A model generated the notes under the pieces. It was not told the origin of the DNA and did no database searches. It saw nothing but the letters and a program-made list of their open reading frames with translations. 52,592 bases of DNA from Dietzia aurantiaca (GTDB lineage Bacteria > Actinomycetota > Actinomycetes > Mycobacteriales > Mycobacteriaceae). The DNA lies in the NCBI RefSeq assembly GCF_021033825.1, contig NZ_JAIFXZ010000021.1, positions 1 to 52,592 of the forward strand. Reading direction: 5' to 3'. Positions 23,962 to 31,377 of the stretch are shown here, in pieces. Made by a program: the position numbers and the translations under genes. Positions within the stretch are counted from its first letter, which is position 1. Every line of letters begins with the position of its first letter.

Positions 23962-26900
23962 GGCTGCCTCCTGGGGGTCGGGTCGGTCGGGTCGGGGTCG
24001 AGGAGTTCGAACAGGTGACGGCCGGTCCGGCGGCCGACGCGCGGGTCGCGCGCCGCGAGGTGGGCTACCTGGGTGGCGCACGAGAACCCGTCGGCCAGGA
24101 CGGGGGCCTCGGGGTCGGCACGAAGGGCGGGGGCCAGGGCCTGCTGCGCCACCGCGTCGGCGACGGCCTCGTGCCCGGCGGTGAACCCGAAGTCCCCGGC
24201 GAGGCCGCAGCAGCCGGTGGCCTCGCGGACCGAGCCCACGCCGAGGGCGGTGAGGGTGGCGCGCTGGACCCGGTTGCCGAAGGTGGCGTACTCGTGGCAG
24301 TGGGTCTGGACCGTGACGCGGTCGGGCGGGGCACCGCCGGGCCAGGCGGGGGCGCGGCCGGAGGCGGCCAGCACGCCCAGGTACTCGGCGGCGGAGCGCA
24401 CGCGCGCGGCCACGCGGCGGGCGAGCTCGGCGTCAGAGGTCTCCGCGAGGAGGCGGGGGAGATCGCCGCGCAGGGCGGCGGCGCAGGAGGGTTCGACGAC
24501 GAGGACGGGGACCTCCTCCCCGTCCGGGCCGCGGATCCCGTCGAGGTGCCGCGCGGTGTCGCTCAGGGTGCGGCGGGCGGCGTCCAGCCGTCCGGTGGTG
24601 ATGTGGGTCAGCCCGCAGCAGTGGCCGGAGCTGCACGCGACGGACGTGTGCGAGCTGCCGAGGACGCGGGCGGCCGCGCCGGCGACCGCGGGGCGCAGTC
24701 CCCGGGTGAAGGAGTCGAGGAAGAGCACCACCTCGGCCGAGGTGCGCGTGGCCGGGGCAGAGGCCGACGTGGGGGCCAGCGTGGGGGCCCCGCGCTTGAC
24801 TGCCCAGACGCTGTCGGGGGCCCGGGCCAGTTCGGTGCGCAGTTCGGCGGCGGAGGTGAAGCGGGGCAGCTCGCGGTCGGCGGCGACCCCGCCAACCCGG
24901 GCGGCGGCCCGCCCGAGCCGCGTGGACATGACGGCGTTGAGCGGCCCGGCGATCCGGCCGGTCGCGCGCAGCCACACCGGCAGCAGACCGAGGGAGTAGT
25001 GCACCCGGGGTCGGGGTCGCCCCCGGTAGCGGCGGTGCAGGGCCTCGGACTTGAAGGCGGCCATGTCCACACCGGTGGGGCAGTCCGACGAGCACGCTTT
25101 GCAGGCCAGGCACAACTCGAGTGATTCCTCGACCGCCGGGTCGTCGACGGGCAGGGTGCCGCGCACGACCTCCTGCAGGACGCGGGCGCGGCCCCGGGTG
25201 GAGTCCTTCTCGTCGCCGGTGGCGCGGAACGACGGGCACATCACGCCGCCGGTGGAGGTGCGGCAGCGGCCCACCCCGATGCAGGCCTGGACCGGGTGGG
25301 CGCCCCCTGCGGAGGTGAGCAGGCCCAGGTCGCGCGGGTGGCGCCGGTCGGGGATGCCGTCCAGGGCCAGATCGGCATCCAGTGGTCGGGTGGCGGTGAG
25401 TCCGCCCGGAGCGAGCAGTCCCGCGGGGTCCCAGAGGCGCGCGAAGCGGTCGAACGCGCCGAGCATCTCGGGCGAGTACATGACCGGCAGCAGTTCGGAG
25501 CGGGCCCGGCCGTCGCCGTGCTCCCCGGACAGCGAGCCGCCGTGGCGCACGGCGAGGTGGGCGGCGTCGGTGCAGAAGGCGCGGAAGACGGCCCGTCCGG
25601 CGTCGCTCCGGAGGTCGAAGGTGATGCGGATGTGCATGCAGCCGGCGCCGAAGTGTCCGTACATCACACCGGTGAGTCCGTGCTGGTCCAGCAGCTCGCG
25701 GAACTCGGCGAGGTAGTCGGCCAGGCGCTCGGGCGGGACGGCCGAGTCCTCCCAGCCGGGCCACGACTCGATGGTCCGGCCGGTCGCCGGGTCGGTGAGC
25801 CGCGAGCTGAGCCCGGCGCCGTCCTCGCGGACCCGCCACAGGTCGGCGCGGGCCACGGGGTCGGTCACGACGAGCGCTTGCATGGCGTGGCCGGTCCGGA
25901 CGAGTTGGTCGGCCAACCCCGCCATCCGGGCCTCGAGCCCGCTGTCGGTGGCGGCGTCGGGGGTGGCGGCCTCGTCGTCGTCCAACTCGATGAACAGCCA
26001 CGCGCGTCCGTCGGGGAGTTCGGCGACGGAGTCCGCGCCGCGCCGGGAGCGCATAGTCGCGACGATCACCTCGTCCACGCCCTCTACGGCTGTAGGACGG
26101 TGCGGCAGGATGGCCGGCACGTCGCGTGCGGCGTCCACGACGTCGGCGTATCCCACCACGAGCAGGCCGGTACGGGCGGCGCGCGGCACGATCCGCATCC
26201 GTGTGGCGGTGACGATCGCGCACGTGCCCTCGGACCCCACGAGCGACCGGGCCACGTCGAAGCCCTCCTCGGGCAGGAGGTGCCGCAGGTGATAGCCCGA
26301 CACCTGGCGGGGGATCCGGCCGAGCTCAGTGCGGATGGCGGCGAGGTGCTCGGCGGCCAGGTCCCGGAGTCCGGTGGTGAGGTGCTCTGCGCGCGCGGTG
26401 GCGGCGGCCTCGCGCGGGTCGGTGGCCTCGATGCCGTGGCGGGTGGCGGTCAGGCGGAGTCCGTCGGCGGTGACCAGGCGCAGCGCCTCCACGTGGTCGG
26501 CGGTCCGGCCGTGGCGCACCGAGTGGTTGCCGCACGCGTCGTTGCCGATCGCCCCGCCCAGGCACGCCCGCGACTGGCTGGACGGGTCGGGGGCGAAGGT
26601 CAGGCGGCTGTCGGTGGCGGCGTGGACGGCGGCGCGCAGGTCGGTCAGGACGGCGCCGGCCTCGGCGCTGACCACCCCGGCGGCCTCGTCCACCGCGAGT
26701 ACGCGGTTCATATGCCGCGACAGGTCCAGCACGAGGCCGCTGCCGATCGCGTTGCCGGCCATCGACGTGCCGCCGCCCCGAGCGGTGGCCGGCACGCCGA
26801 GCCGGTGGCATGCCGCCAGTGCCGTGGCCACCTCGTCCTCAGTTCGGGGGAACACCACGGCCGCCGGGACGACCCGGTAGTTGGAGGCGTCGTAGGAGTA

Positions 26901-26996
26901 TTCGGCGATGCGGCGGGGATCGGACTCGGGCGACAGGCCGGCGGCGGTGAGCGCCTCGATCAGCGCGTCGCTGCGGGCCCCCACCGTCGCGGTCAC
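23958..26996 (-). CDS. FAD- and [4Fe-4S]-containing D-2-hydroxyacid dehydrogenase (YdiJ/D-2-hydroxyglutarate dehydrogenase-like)
   Basis: A 1012-residue three-part enzyme close to E. coli YdiJ in length and layout. The N-terminal FAD-binding-4 domain shows ATARGGGTSMAGNAIGSGLV. The FAD-oxidase C domain contains YGHFGAGCMHIRI and GGSLSGEHGDGRAR. The ferredoxin-like region carries the cysteines of CIGVGRCRTSTGGVMCPSF and CLACKACSSDCPTGVD. Two CCG cysteine-rich motifs follow: SGHCCGL and then HCHEYATFG...CCGLAG. YdiJ-type enzymes oxidise D-2-hydroxyglutarate to 2-oxoglutarate and pass electrons to the respiratory chain. I chose GTG 26996, whose GTGA overlaps the aminotransferase stop; the frame runs further upstream only as shadow. 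Other 2- or 4-hydroxyacids are possible substrates. Confidence 0.82.
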   Translation of the reverse strand: MTATVGARSDALIEALTAAGLSPESDPRRIAEYSYDASNYRVVPAAVVFPRTEDEVATALAACHRLGVPATARGGGTSMAGNAIGSGLVLDLSRHMNRVLAVDEAAGVVSAEAGAVLTDLRAAVHAATDSRLTFAPDPSSQSRACLGGAIGNDACGNHSVRHGRTADHVEALRLVTADGLRLTATRHGIEATDPREAAATARAEHLTTGLRDLAAEHLAAIRTELGRIPRQVSGYHLRHLLPEEGFDVARSLVGSEGTCAIVTATRMRIVPRAARTGLLVVGYADVVDAARDVPAILPHRPTAVEGVDEVIVATMRSRRGADSVAELPDGRAWLFIELDDDEAATPDAATDSGLEARMAGLADQLVRTGHAMQALVVTDPVARADLWRVREDGAGLSSRLTDPATGRTIESWPGWEDSAVPPERLADYLAEFRELLDQHGLTGVMYGHFGAGCMHIRITFDLRSDAGRAVFRAFCTDAAHLAVRHGGSLSGEHGDGRARSELLPVMYSPEMLGAFDRFARLWDPAGLLAPGGLTATRPLDADLALDGIPDRRHPRDLGLLTSAGGAHPVQACIGVGRCRTSTGGVMCPSFRATGDEKDSTRGRARVLQEVVRGTLPVDDPAVEESLELCLACKACSSDCPTGVDMAAFKSEALHRRYRGRPRPRVHYSLGLLPVWLRATGRIAGPLNAVMSTRLGRAAARVGGVAADRELPRFTSAAELRTELARAPDSVWAVKRGAPTLAPTSASAPATRTSAEVVLFLDSFTRGLRPAVAGAAARVLGSSHTSVACSSGHCCGLTHITTGRLDAARRTLSDTARHLDGIRGPDGEEVPVLVVEPSCAAALRGDLPRLLAETSDAELARRVAARVRSAAEYLGVLAASGRAPAWPGGAPPDRVTVQTHCHEYATFGNRVQRATLTALGVGSVREATGCCGLAGDFGFTAGHEAVADAVAQQALAPALRADPEAPVLADGFSCATQVAHLAARDPRVGRRTGRHLFELLDPDPTDPTPRRQP

Positions 26997-28279
26997 GACC
27001 GGCCCACGACCCGGTGGACGGCGCGGGTCAGGCGCTCGACGCCCGTGTCGACCTCGTCGGCGGTCACGACCAGGGCCGGGATGACGCGCACGATCGAGCC
27101 GGTCGGGCCGCAGGTCAGGGTGAGCAGGTCCTCGTCGATGCACGCCTGCTGCACGGCGCCGGCCAGACGGGCGCCCTCGAGCGCGCCGGGGTTGCCGGCG
27201 GGCGCGGCCGCGTCACCGAACTCGACGGCCAGCATGAGCCCGGTACCGCGGATGTCGCAGATCTCGCCCACGTCGCCGAGGCTACGCCTAAGCCCGTCGA
27301 GAAGTTGCGTTCCGCGCTCGGCCGCATTGGCCACCAGTCCCTCGCGATCGATGACGTCCAGCGTCGCGACGGCAGCCGCGGCCGCGACCGCGTTGCCGCC
27401 GTAGGTGCCGCCCTGTGACCCGGGCCAGGCCCTGGCCATGAGCTCCTCCGGCGCGGCGATCGCCGAGATGGGAAAGCCCGAGGCGATGCCCTTGGCGGTG
27501 ATGAGGACGTCCGGCACGAGTCCCTCGGTGTGCTGGTGGCCCCAGAACCGACCCGTGCGGCCGACGCCGGCCTGCACCTCGTCGAGCACGAGCAGCGCGC
27601 CGTGCGCCGTGGCGCGCTCGCGCAGCCCCTGCAGGTAGCGCTGCGGGACGGCCATGTAGCCGCCGTCGCCGAGTACCGGCTCGATCACGATCCCCGCCAG
27701 CTCACGCGGGTCGATGCGGGTGGCGAGCAGGAAGTCGAACTCGGCCAGTGCGTAGTCCACGGCCTCATCGGTGGTCATCCCCAGGCGCAGCGCGTCGGGG
27801 TAGGGGGTCTGCGCCACGCCGGCCATGAGGGGGCCGAACCCGGCGGAGAACTTGGTGCCGGCGGTGGTCAGGCTCGCGGCGGCGACGGTGCGCCCGTGAA
27901 AGCCGCGCTGCACGGTGACGATGTACTGCCGACCGGTGGCCATGCGCGCCAGGCGCACCGCGGCCTCGACCGCCTCCGAGCCGGAGTTGGCGTAGAACAC
28001 CGAGTCGATACCCGCCGGCAGGTGCTCACCCAGCTTTTCGGTGAGCTCGAGAAGCGGCTGGTGCATGACGGTCGTGTACTGCGCGTGGATGATCTTCGCG
28101 CACTGCGCCTGCGCGGCCGCCACCACATCGGGGTGGCAGTGGCCGGTCGAGGTCACGCCGATGCCGGTCGTGAAGTCGAGGTAGTCGCGGCCGTCGGTGC
28201 CGTGGATCCACGAGCCCAGGGCGTGGTCCACCACGACGGGCGTGGCCTGCTTGAGGACGGGGGACAGGTGCGCGGTCAT
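26993..28279 (-). CDS. gabT: Class III (omega-amino acid/GABA-type) PLP aminotransferase
   Basis: A 428-residue fold-type I aminotransferase. It shows GIGVTSTGHCHPDVVAAAQ, VFYANSGSEAVEAAVRLAR, FHGRTVAAASLT, LLVLDEVQAGVGRTGRFWG (the PLP-contacting Asp) and the lysine site ITAKGIASGFPISA. GABA, acetylornithine and 2,4-diaminobutyrate aminotransferases all share these. It probably transfers an omega-amino group to 2-oxoglutarate. It is first in an operon with the FAD/FeS and aldehyde dehydrogenases, all joined by 4-bp overlaps. No ribosome binding site precedes ATG 28279; promoter geometry predicts a leaderless transcript. A GntR operator covers the -35 region. Confidence 0.87.
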   Translation of the reverse strand: MTAHLSPVLKQATPVVVDHALGSWIHGTDGRDYLDFTTGIGVTSTGHCHPDVVAAAQAQCAKIIHAQYTTVMHQPLLELTEKLGEHLPAGIDSVFYANSGSEAVEAAVRLARMATGRQYIVTVQRGFHGRTVAAASLTTAGTKFSAGFGPLMAGVAQTPYPDALRLGMTTDEAVDYALAEFDFLLATRIDPRELAGIVIEPVLGDGGYMAVPQRYLQGLRERATAHGALLVLDEVQAGVGRTGRFWGHQHTEGLVPDVLITAKGIASGFPISAIAAPEELMARAWPGSQGGTYGGNAVAAAAAVATLDVIDREGLVANAAERGTQLLDGLRRSLGDVGEICDIRGTGLMLAVEFGDAAAPAGNPGALEGARLAGAVQQACIDEDLLTLTCGPTGSIVRVIPALVVTADEVDTGVERLTRAVHRVVGRS

Positions 28280-28285
28280 GCGGTC

Positions 28286-28319
28286 AGTGTGTGACCGGCC
28301 GGGGCGATTGTCAACAATC
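28286..28319 (-). promoter_or_regulatory. Aminotransferase operon promoter with second GntR operator
   Basis: GATTGTCAACAATC at 28306-28319 is a near-perfect copy of the amidase-promoter palindrome (one base differs, and CCGAC follows in both). On the minus strand a consensus -35 TTGACA (28309-28314) lies inside it. A -10-like CACACT (28286-28291) follows at 17 bp, ending 6 bp before the gabT ATG. Binding would cover the -35 box and repress. The same site lies 37 bp upstream of the divergent hydroxyacid dehydrogenase. Confidence 0.75.
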
Positions 28320-28355
28320 CGACAACACCGGATTCCGGCGGGTTACGGTGGTGAC

Positions 28356-29327
28356 ATGACGCAGGAGAAGCCGACCGTCGTACTGCTCACCGCCGACGGC
28401 GTCCCCGAGCCCGCCGACCTCGTCGAGGTACGTGATCTCGCCGACGTACGGGTCTGCACCGCCGGCACGCTCGCCGAGACCCTGCCGGGCGCCGAGATCC
28501 TTCTCGTCTGGGACATCTTCTCCGGCGCGCTGGCCGACGCTTGGCACGCCGCCGACTCGCTGCGCTGGATCCACGTGGCCGCCGCGGGTGTCGACGCCCT
28601 GCTCTTCGACGAGCTCCGCGAATCGGATGTGCTGGTCACCAACGCGCGCGGGGTGTTCGACGGCCCCATCGCCGAGTACGTGCTGGCGTGCGTGCTGGCC
28701 CACGACAAGCGCCTGCACGAGACCGAGGCCTTCCAGCGCGCCGGGCGGTGGCGCCACCGCGAGACCCTCCGGGTGGCCGGCCGCCGCGCCCTGGTCGTGG
28801 GGACCGGCGGGATCGGGCGGGCCACCGCGCGCCTGCTCCGCGCGGTCGGGCTCGAGGTCCACGGGGCGGGACGACGACGACGGGACAGCGACGAGGATTT
28901 CGGCCACGTCGTGGATTCCGCGGACCTGGCCGCGCACCTGCGCGAGGTCGACCATCTCGTCATGGTCGCGCCGCTGACGGAGGCCACCCGGGGGATGCTC
29001 GGGGCGCAGGAGTTGGCGGCCCTGCCCGACGGCGCCCACGTGATCAACGTCGGACGCGGAGAACTCGTCGACCAGGATGCGCTGACCGCCGAGCTCGCGA
29101 CGGGCAGGCTGTCGGCGCACCTGGACGTCGTCGTCGTCGAACCTCTCCCAGGTGGCGACCCGCTCTGGACACTCGGGGGCGCGCACATCAGCCCCCACAT
29201 GTCCGGCGACGTGGAGGGCTGGCGCGACACACTCTCCGCGCAATTCGTCGCCCACCTGCGGACATGGCTCGGCGGCGACGAACCGGCGCCGACGGTGGAC
29301 AAAGGTAGAGGATACGTCAGCAGCTGA
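28356..29327 (+). CDS. NAD-dependent D-2-hydroxyacid dehydrogenase
   Basis: A 323-residue D-isomer-specific 2-hydroxyacid dehydrogenase. The Rossmann motif is VVGTGGIGRATARLL. The catalytic Arg lies in NVGRGELVDQDAL, the Glu in VVVEPLPGGDPL, and the His in HISPHMSG. It interconverts a 2-oxoacid and a D-2-hydroxyacid with NAD(P)H. I chose ATG 28356: TACGGT (28344-28349) ends 6 bp upstream and no ribosome binding site is seen, so it may be leaderless. It shares the regulated divergent region with gabT. It could supply the D-2-hydroxyacid substrate of the FAD/FeS dehydrogenase across the divide, which is inference. Confidence 0.87.
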   Translation: MTQEKPTVVLLTADGVPEPADLVEVRDLADVRVCTAGTLAETLPGAEILLVWDIFSGALADAWHAADSLRWIHVAAAGVDALLFDELRESDVLVTNARGVFDGPIAEYVLACVLAHDKRLHETEAFQRAGRWRHRETLRVAGRRALVVGTGGIGRATARLLRAVGLEVHGAGRRRRDSDEDFGHVVDSADLAAHLREVDHLVMVAPLTEATRGMLGAQELAALPDGAHVINVGRGELVDQDALTAELATGRLSAHLDVVVVEPLPGGDPLWTLGGAHISPHMSGDVEGWRDTLSAQFVAHLRTWLGGDEPAPTVDKGRGYVSS

Positions 29328-29331
29328 GTGG

Positions 29332-29360
29332 TTGTCCAAGGTCACAGGGTCTTCTACGGT
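29332..29360 (+). promoter_or_regulatory. Candidate ectD promoter
   Basis: A -35-like TTGTCC (29332-29337) and a -10-like TACGGT (29355-29360) are spaced 17 bp apart. They predict a start near 29367 and a leader of about 44 nt with a GAGGAG ribosome binding site (29401-29406). ectD would thus have its own promoter, separate from the hydroxyacid dehydrogenase gene. Confidence 0.5.
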
Positions 29361-29410
29361 CGGGCCCATAGGCGCGTGAACCATCCGTGCCCCCGACCGA
29401 GAGGAGAACA

Positions 29411-30274
29411 ATGACCCTGGCCGTCGATGACTACATCACCCGAGTGAGCGGTGCCCCGGTGATCGTCGACCGACCGGACCCGGTGGTGTGGTCCGACCTG
29501 GACGATCCCGAGATCCGGGACTTCGCCGACCGCGGGTACATCCAGCGTGAGGGCGCGATCGACGACGCCCGGATCGACTCCTGCCTCGAGGAGCTGCAGC
29601 GGATCGGTCACCATCCCGACATGGCCGAGGACCCGCGGATCATCCGCGAGGCCGGCAGCGAGGCCGTCCGATCGATCTTCGATGTGCACCTGCTCAGCGA
29701 GGTCGTGTGGGAGGCCGTCGAGAGCTCCGGCGCGATCGAGTTGGCCCGCGAGATCCTCGGTTCGGACGTGTACGTGCACCAGAGCCGACTGAACTACAAG
29801 CCCGGTTTCGCCGGCGGCGCGTTCTACTGGCACTCGGACTTCGAGACCTGGCACGCCGAGGACGGCATGCCACGGCCGCGCGCCTGCAGCGCCTCGATCG
29901 CGCTCACGCCCAACCGCACCTACAACGGGCCGCTCATGATCATGCCCGGCACCCAGAAGTACTTCGTGCAGTGCGCGGGCGAGACGCCGGACGACTACTT
30001 CAAGGAGTCCCTGGTCTCGACGGCGCCGAAGGTCGGTGTGCCCTCGGAGGAGCACATCTCCGAGCTGTACCGGCGGCACGGCCTCGACGTGCTCACCGGC
30101 GACGCGGGGTCGATGACCGTGTTCGACTGCAACGCGCTGCATGCCTCCGGCGGGAACATCACGCCCATGCCGCGGGCCAACGTGTTCATCGTGTTCAACA
30201 GCGTCGACAACGCGCTGGCCGAGCCGTACGCGGGCACCCCGCGGCGCCCGGAGTTCCTCGCACGCCGACCCTGA
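29411..30274 (+). CDS. ectD: Ectoine 5-hydroxylase
   Basis: A 287-residue Fe(II)/2-oxoglutarate dioxygenase of the PhyH family with the EctD signature YWHSDFETWHAEDGMPR (139-155). Iron ligands are His141, Asp143 and His244 (in NALHASGGN). YNGPLMIMPGTQKYFV and CAGETP are also typical of EctD. It converts ectoine to 5-hydroxyectoine with O2 and 2-oxoglutarate, in the cytoplasm. The start is ATG 29411 with GAGGAG just upstream. The ectoine biosynthesis genes ectABC are not in the window, so ectD is either distant from them or acts on imported ectoine. Confidence 0.92.
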   Translation: MTLAVDDYITRVSGAPVIVDRPDPVVWSDLDDPEIRDFADRGYIQREGAIDDARIDSCLEELQRIGHHPDMAEDPRIIREAGSEAVRSIFDVHLLSEVVWEAVESSGAIELAREILGSDVYVHQSRLNYKPGFAGGAFYWHSDFETWHAEDGMPRPRACSASIALTPNRTYNGPLMIMPGTQKYFVQCAGETPDDYFKESLVSTAPKVGVPSEEHISELYRRHGLDVLTGDAGSMTVFDCNALHASGGNITPMPRANVFIVFNSVDNALAEPYAGTPRRPEFLARRP

Positions 30275-30290
30275 CCGGGCGACCGACCGG

Positions 30291-31202
30291 TCACGCGGCG
30301 GGCAGGCCCATGAGGTCCGCCGCCTCGGCGAACGCGTCGACGAACGCCCGGAGCTGGCGCTGTCTGGTATCGCGTTCCCGGAAGGTGACCGACACCGTGC
30401 GGGTGGGGGATTCGACGAGCGGCAGTACGTCCACGCCCTCGGGTGTGGTGACCAGTCCCAGGTCGGAGGCGATCGTCACGCCGAGGCCGGCGGCGACCAG
30501 CGCGAGGGCGGTGGACTGCTCGCCGGCCTCGTGGCGGACCTCCGGATCGAAGCCGGCCTCGCGGCAGGCGATCCGGACCGCCCGACCGAAATGCGACCGT
30601 GGGTGCGCGATCACCCAGGGCGCGCCCGCGAGGTCGGTCAGCGACACCTCGCCGGTCGGGATCGACCCTTGCGGCACCACCGCGCGCAGGGACTCGACCG
30701 CGACGGGCAGGCGGTCCAGGTCGGGAACCCGCGCCATCGGATAACTCGAGTAGTCGAGGACGAAGGACAGGTCGAGCGAGCCGTCCCGGACCGCGCCGGT
30801 GGTGTCCTCGGGTGCCAGTTCCCGGGTGCGGACACTGATCTCCGGGTGGTCGCGGCCGAGAACCCGCAGGCCCGCGGGCAGCAGGGCCGTGGCCACCGAC
30901 GCCCACACCCCGGCCGTCAGCGTTGTGGCCCCGCCTTCGCGGGCCGACTCCATGGCGTGGCCCGCGTCCTCGACGGCCGCCAGGATCGTGCGGGCGTGCC
31001 CGGCCAGGACCAGTCCCGCCTCGGTCAGCACCAGCCCTCGGCCCCGCCGCTCGAACAACGGCGTGCCCGCCTCCCGTTCCAGCAGCGACAGTTGCTGGGA
31101 CACCGCCGAGACCGTGTAGTCCAGCGCGGACGCGACGGCCGTGACGGTGCCGCGCCGCTCCAACTCGTGGAGCAACCGCAGGCGGTGCAGGGACGGCTCC
31201 AT
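30291..31202 (-). CDS. LysR-family transcriptional regulator
   Basis: A 303-residue regulator. The N-terminal helix-turn-helix reads LHRLRLLHELERRGTVTAVA, then TVSAVSQQLSLLEREAGTPLFERRGRGLVLTEAG. The rest is the two-lobe effector domain with SFVLDYSSYPMARVPDLDRL and GLGVTIASDLGL. I chose ATG 31202, which gives the standard N-terminus; a longer frame upstream is antisense to the neighbour's promoter. It is divergent from the amino-acid dehydrogenase gene, the usual LysR target arrangement. The effector is unknown. Confidence 0.88.
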   Translation of the reverse strand: MEPSLHRLRLLHELERRGTVTAVASALDYTVSAVSQQLSLLEREAGTPLFERRGRGLVLTEAGLVLAGHARTILAAVEDAGHAMESAREGGATTLTAGVWASVATALLPAGLRVLGRDHPEISVRTRELAPEDTTGAVRDGSLDLSFVLDYSSYPMARVPDLDRLPVAVESLRAVVPQGSIPTGEVSLTDLAGAPWVIAHPRSHFGRAVRIACREAGFDPEVRHEAGEQSTALALVAAGLGVTIASDLGLVTTPEGVDVLPLVESPTRTVSVTFRERDTRQRQLRAFVDAFAEAADLMGLPAA

Positions 31203-31252
31203 GGGCCAGAGCGTAGGAGGGGGAGCGACATCGTGCAGGAAAAGTGAACGGT

Positions 31253-31267
31253 GGACTCCATGAATCC
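31253..31267. promoter_or_regulatory. Possible LysR-type binding dyad
   Basis: GGACTC-cat-GAATCC is an imperfect dyad (5 of 6 arm positions) about 50 bp upstream of the lysR start, within the 175-bp divergent region. It is a weak candidate; nothing else distinctive is visible there apart from the GAGGAGGCG ribosome binding site of the dehydrogenase. Confidence 0.3.
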
Positions 31268-31377
31268 TCGCTGGACCGGTCGGGAAAGGGCCCTCATGCT
31301 GGGGGTACGCCACCGGACAGGCTGGTCGGCGCGGTCGCCGCCCACGGGGCGGACACCACAGCGAGGAGGCGAGCATC

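Noticed and set aside
25296-27404. 702-residue plus-strand open frame
   Set aside because: It is antisense to the FAD/FeS dehydrogenase and gabT, with no recognisable motif; a high-GC shadow.
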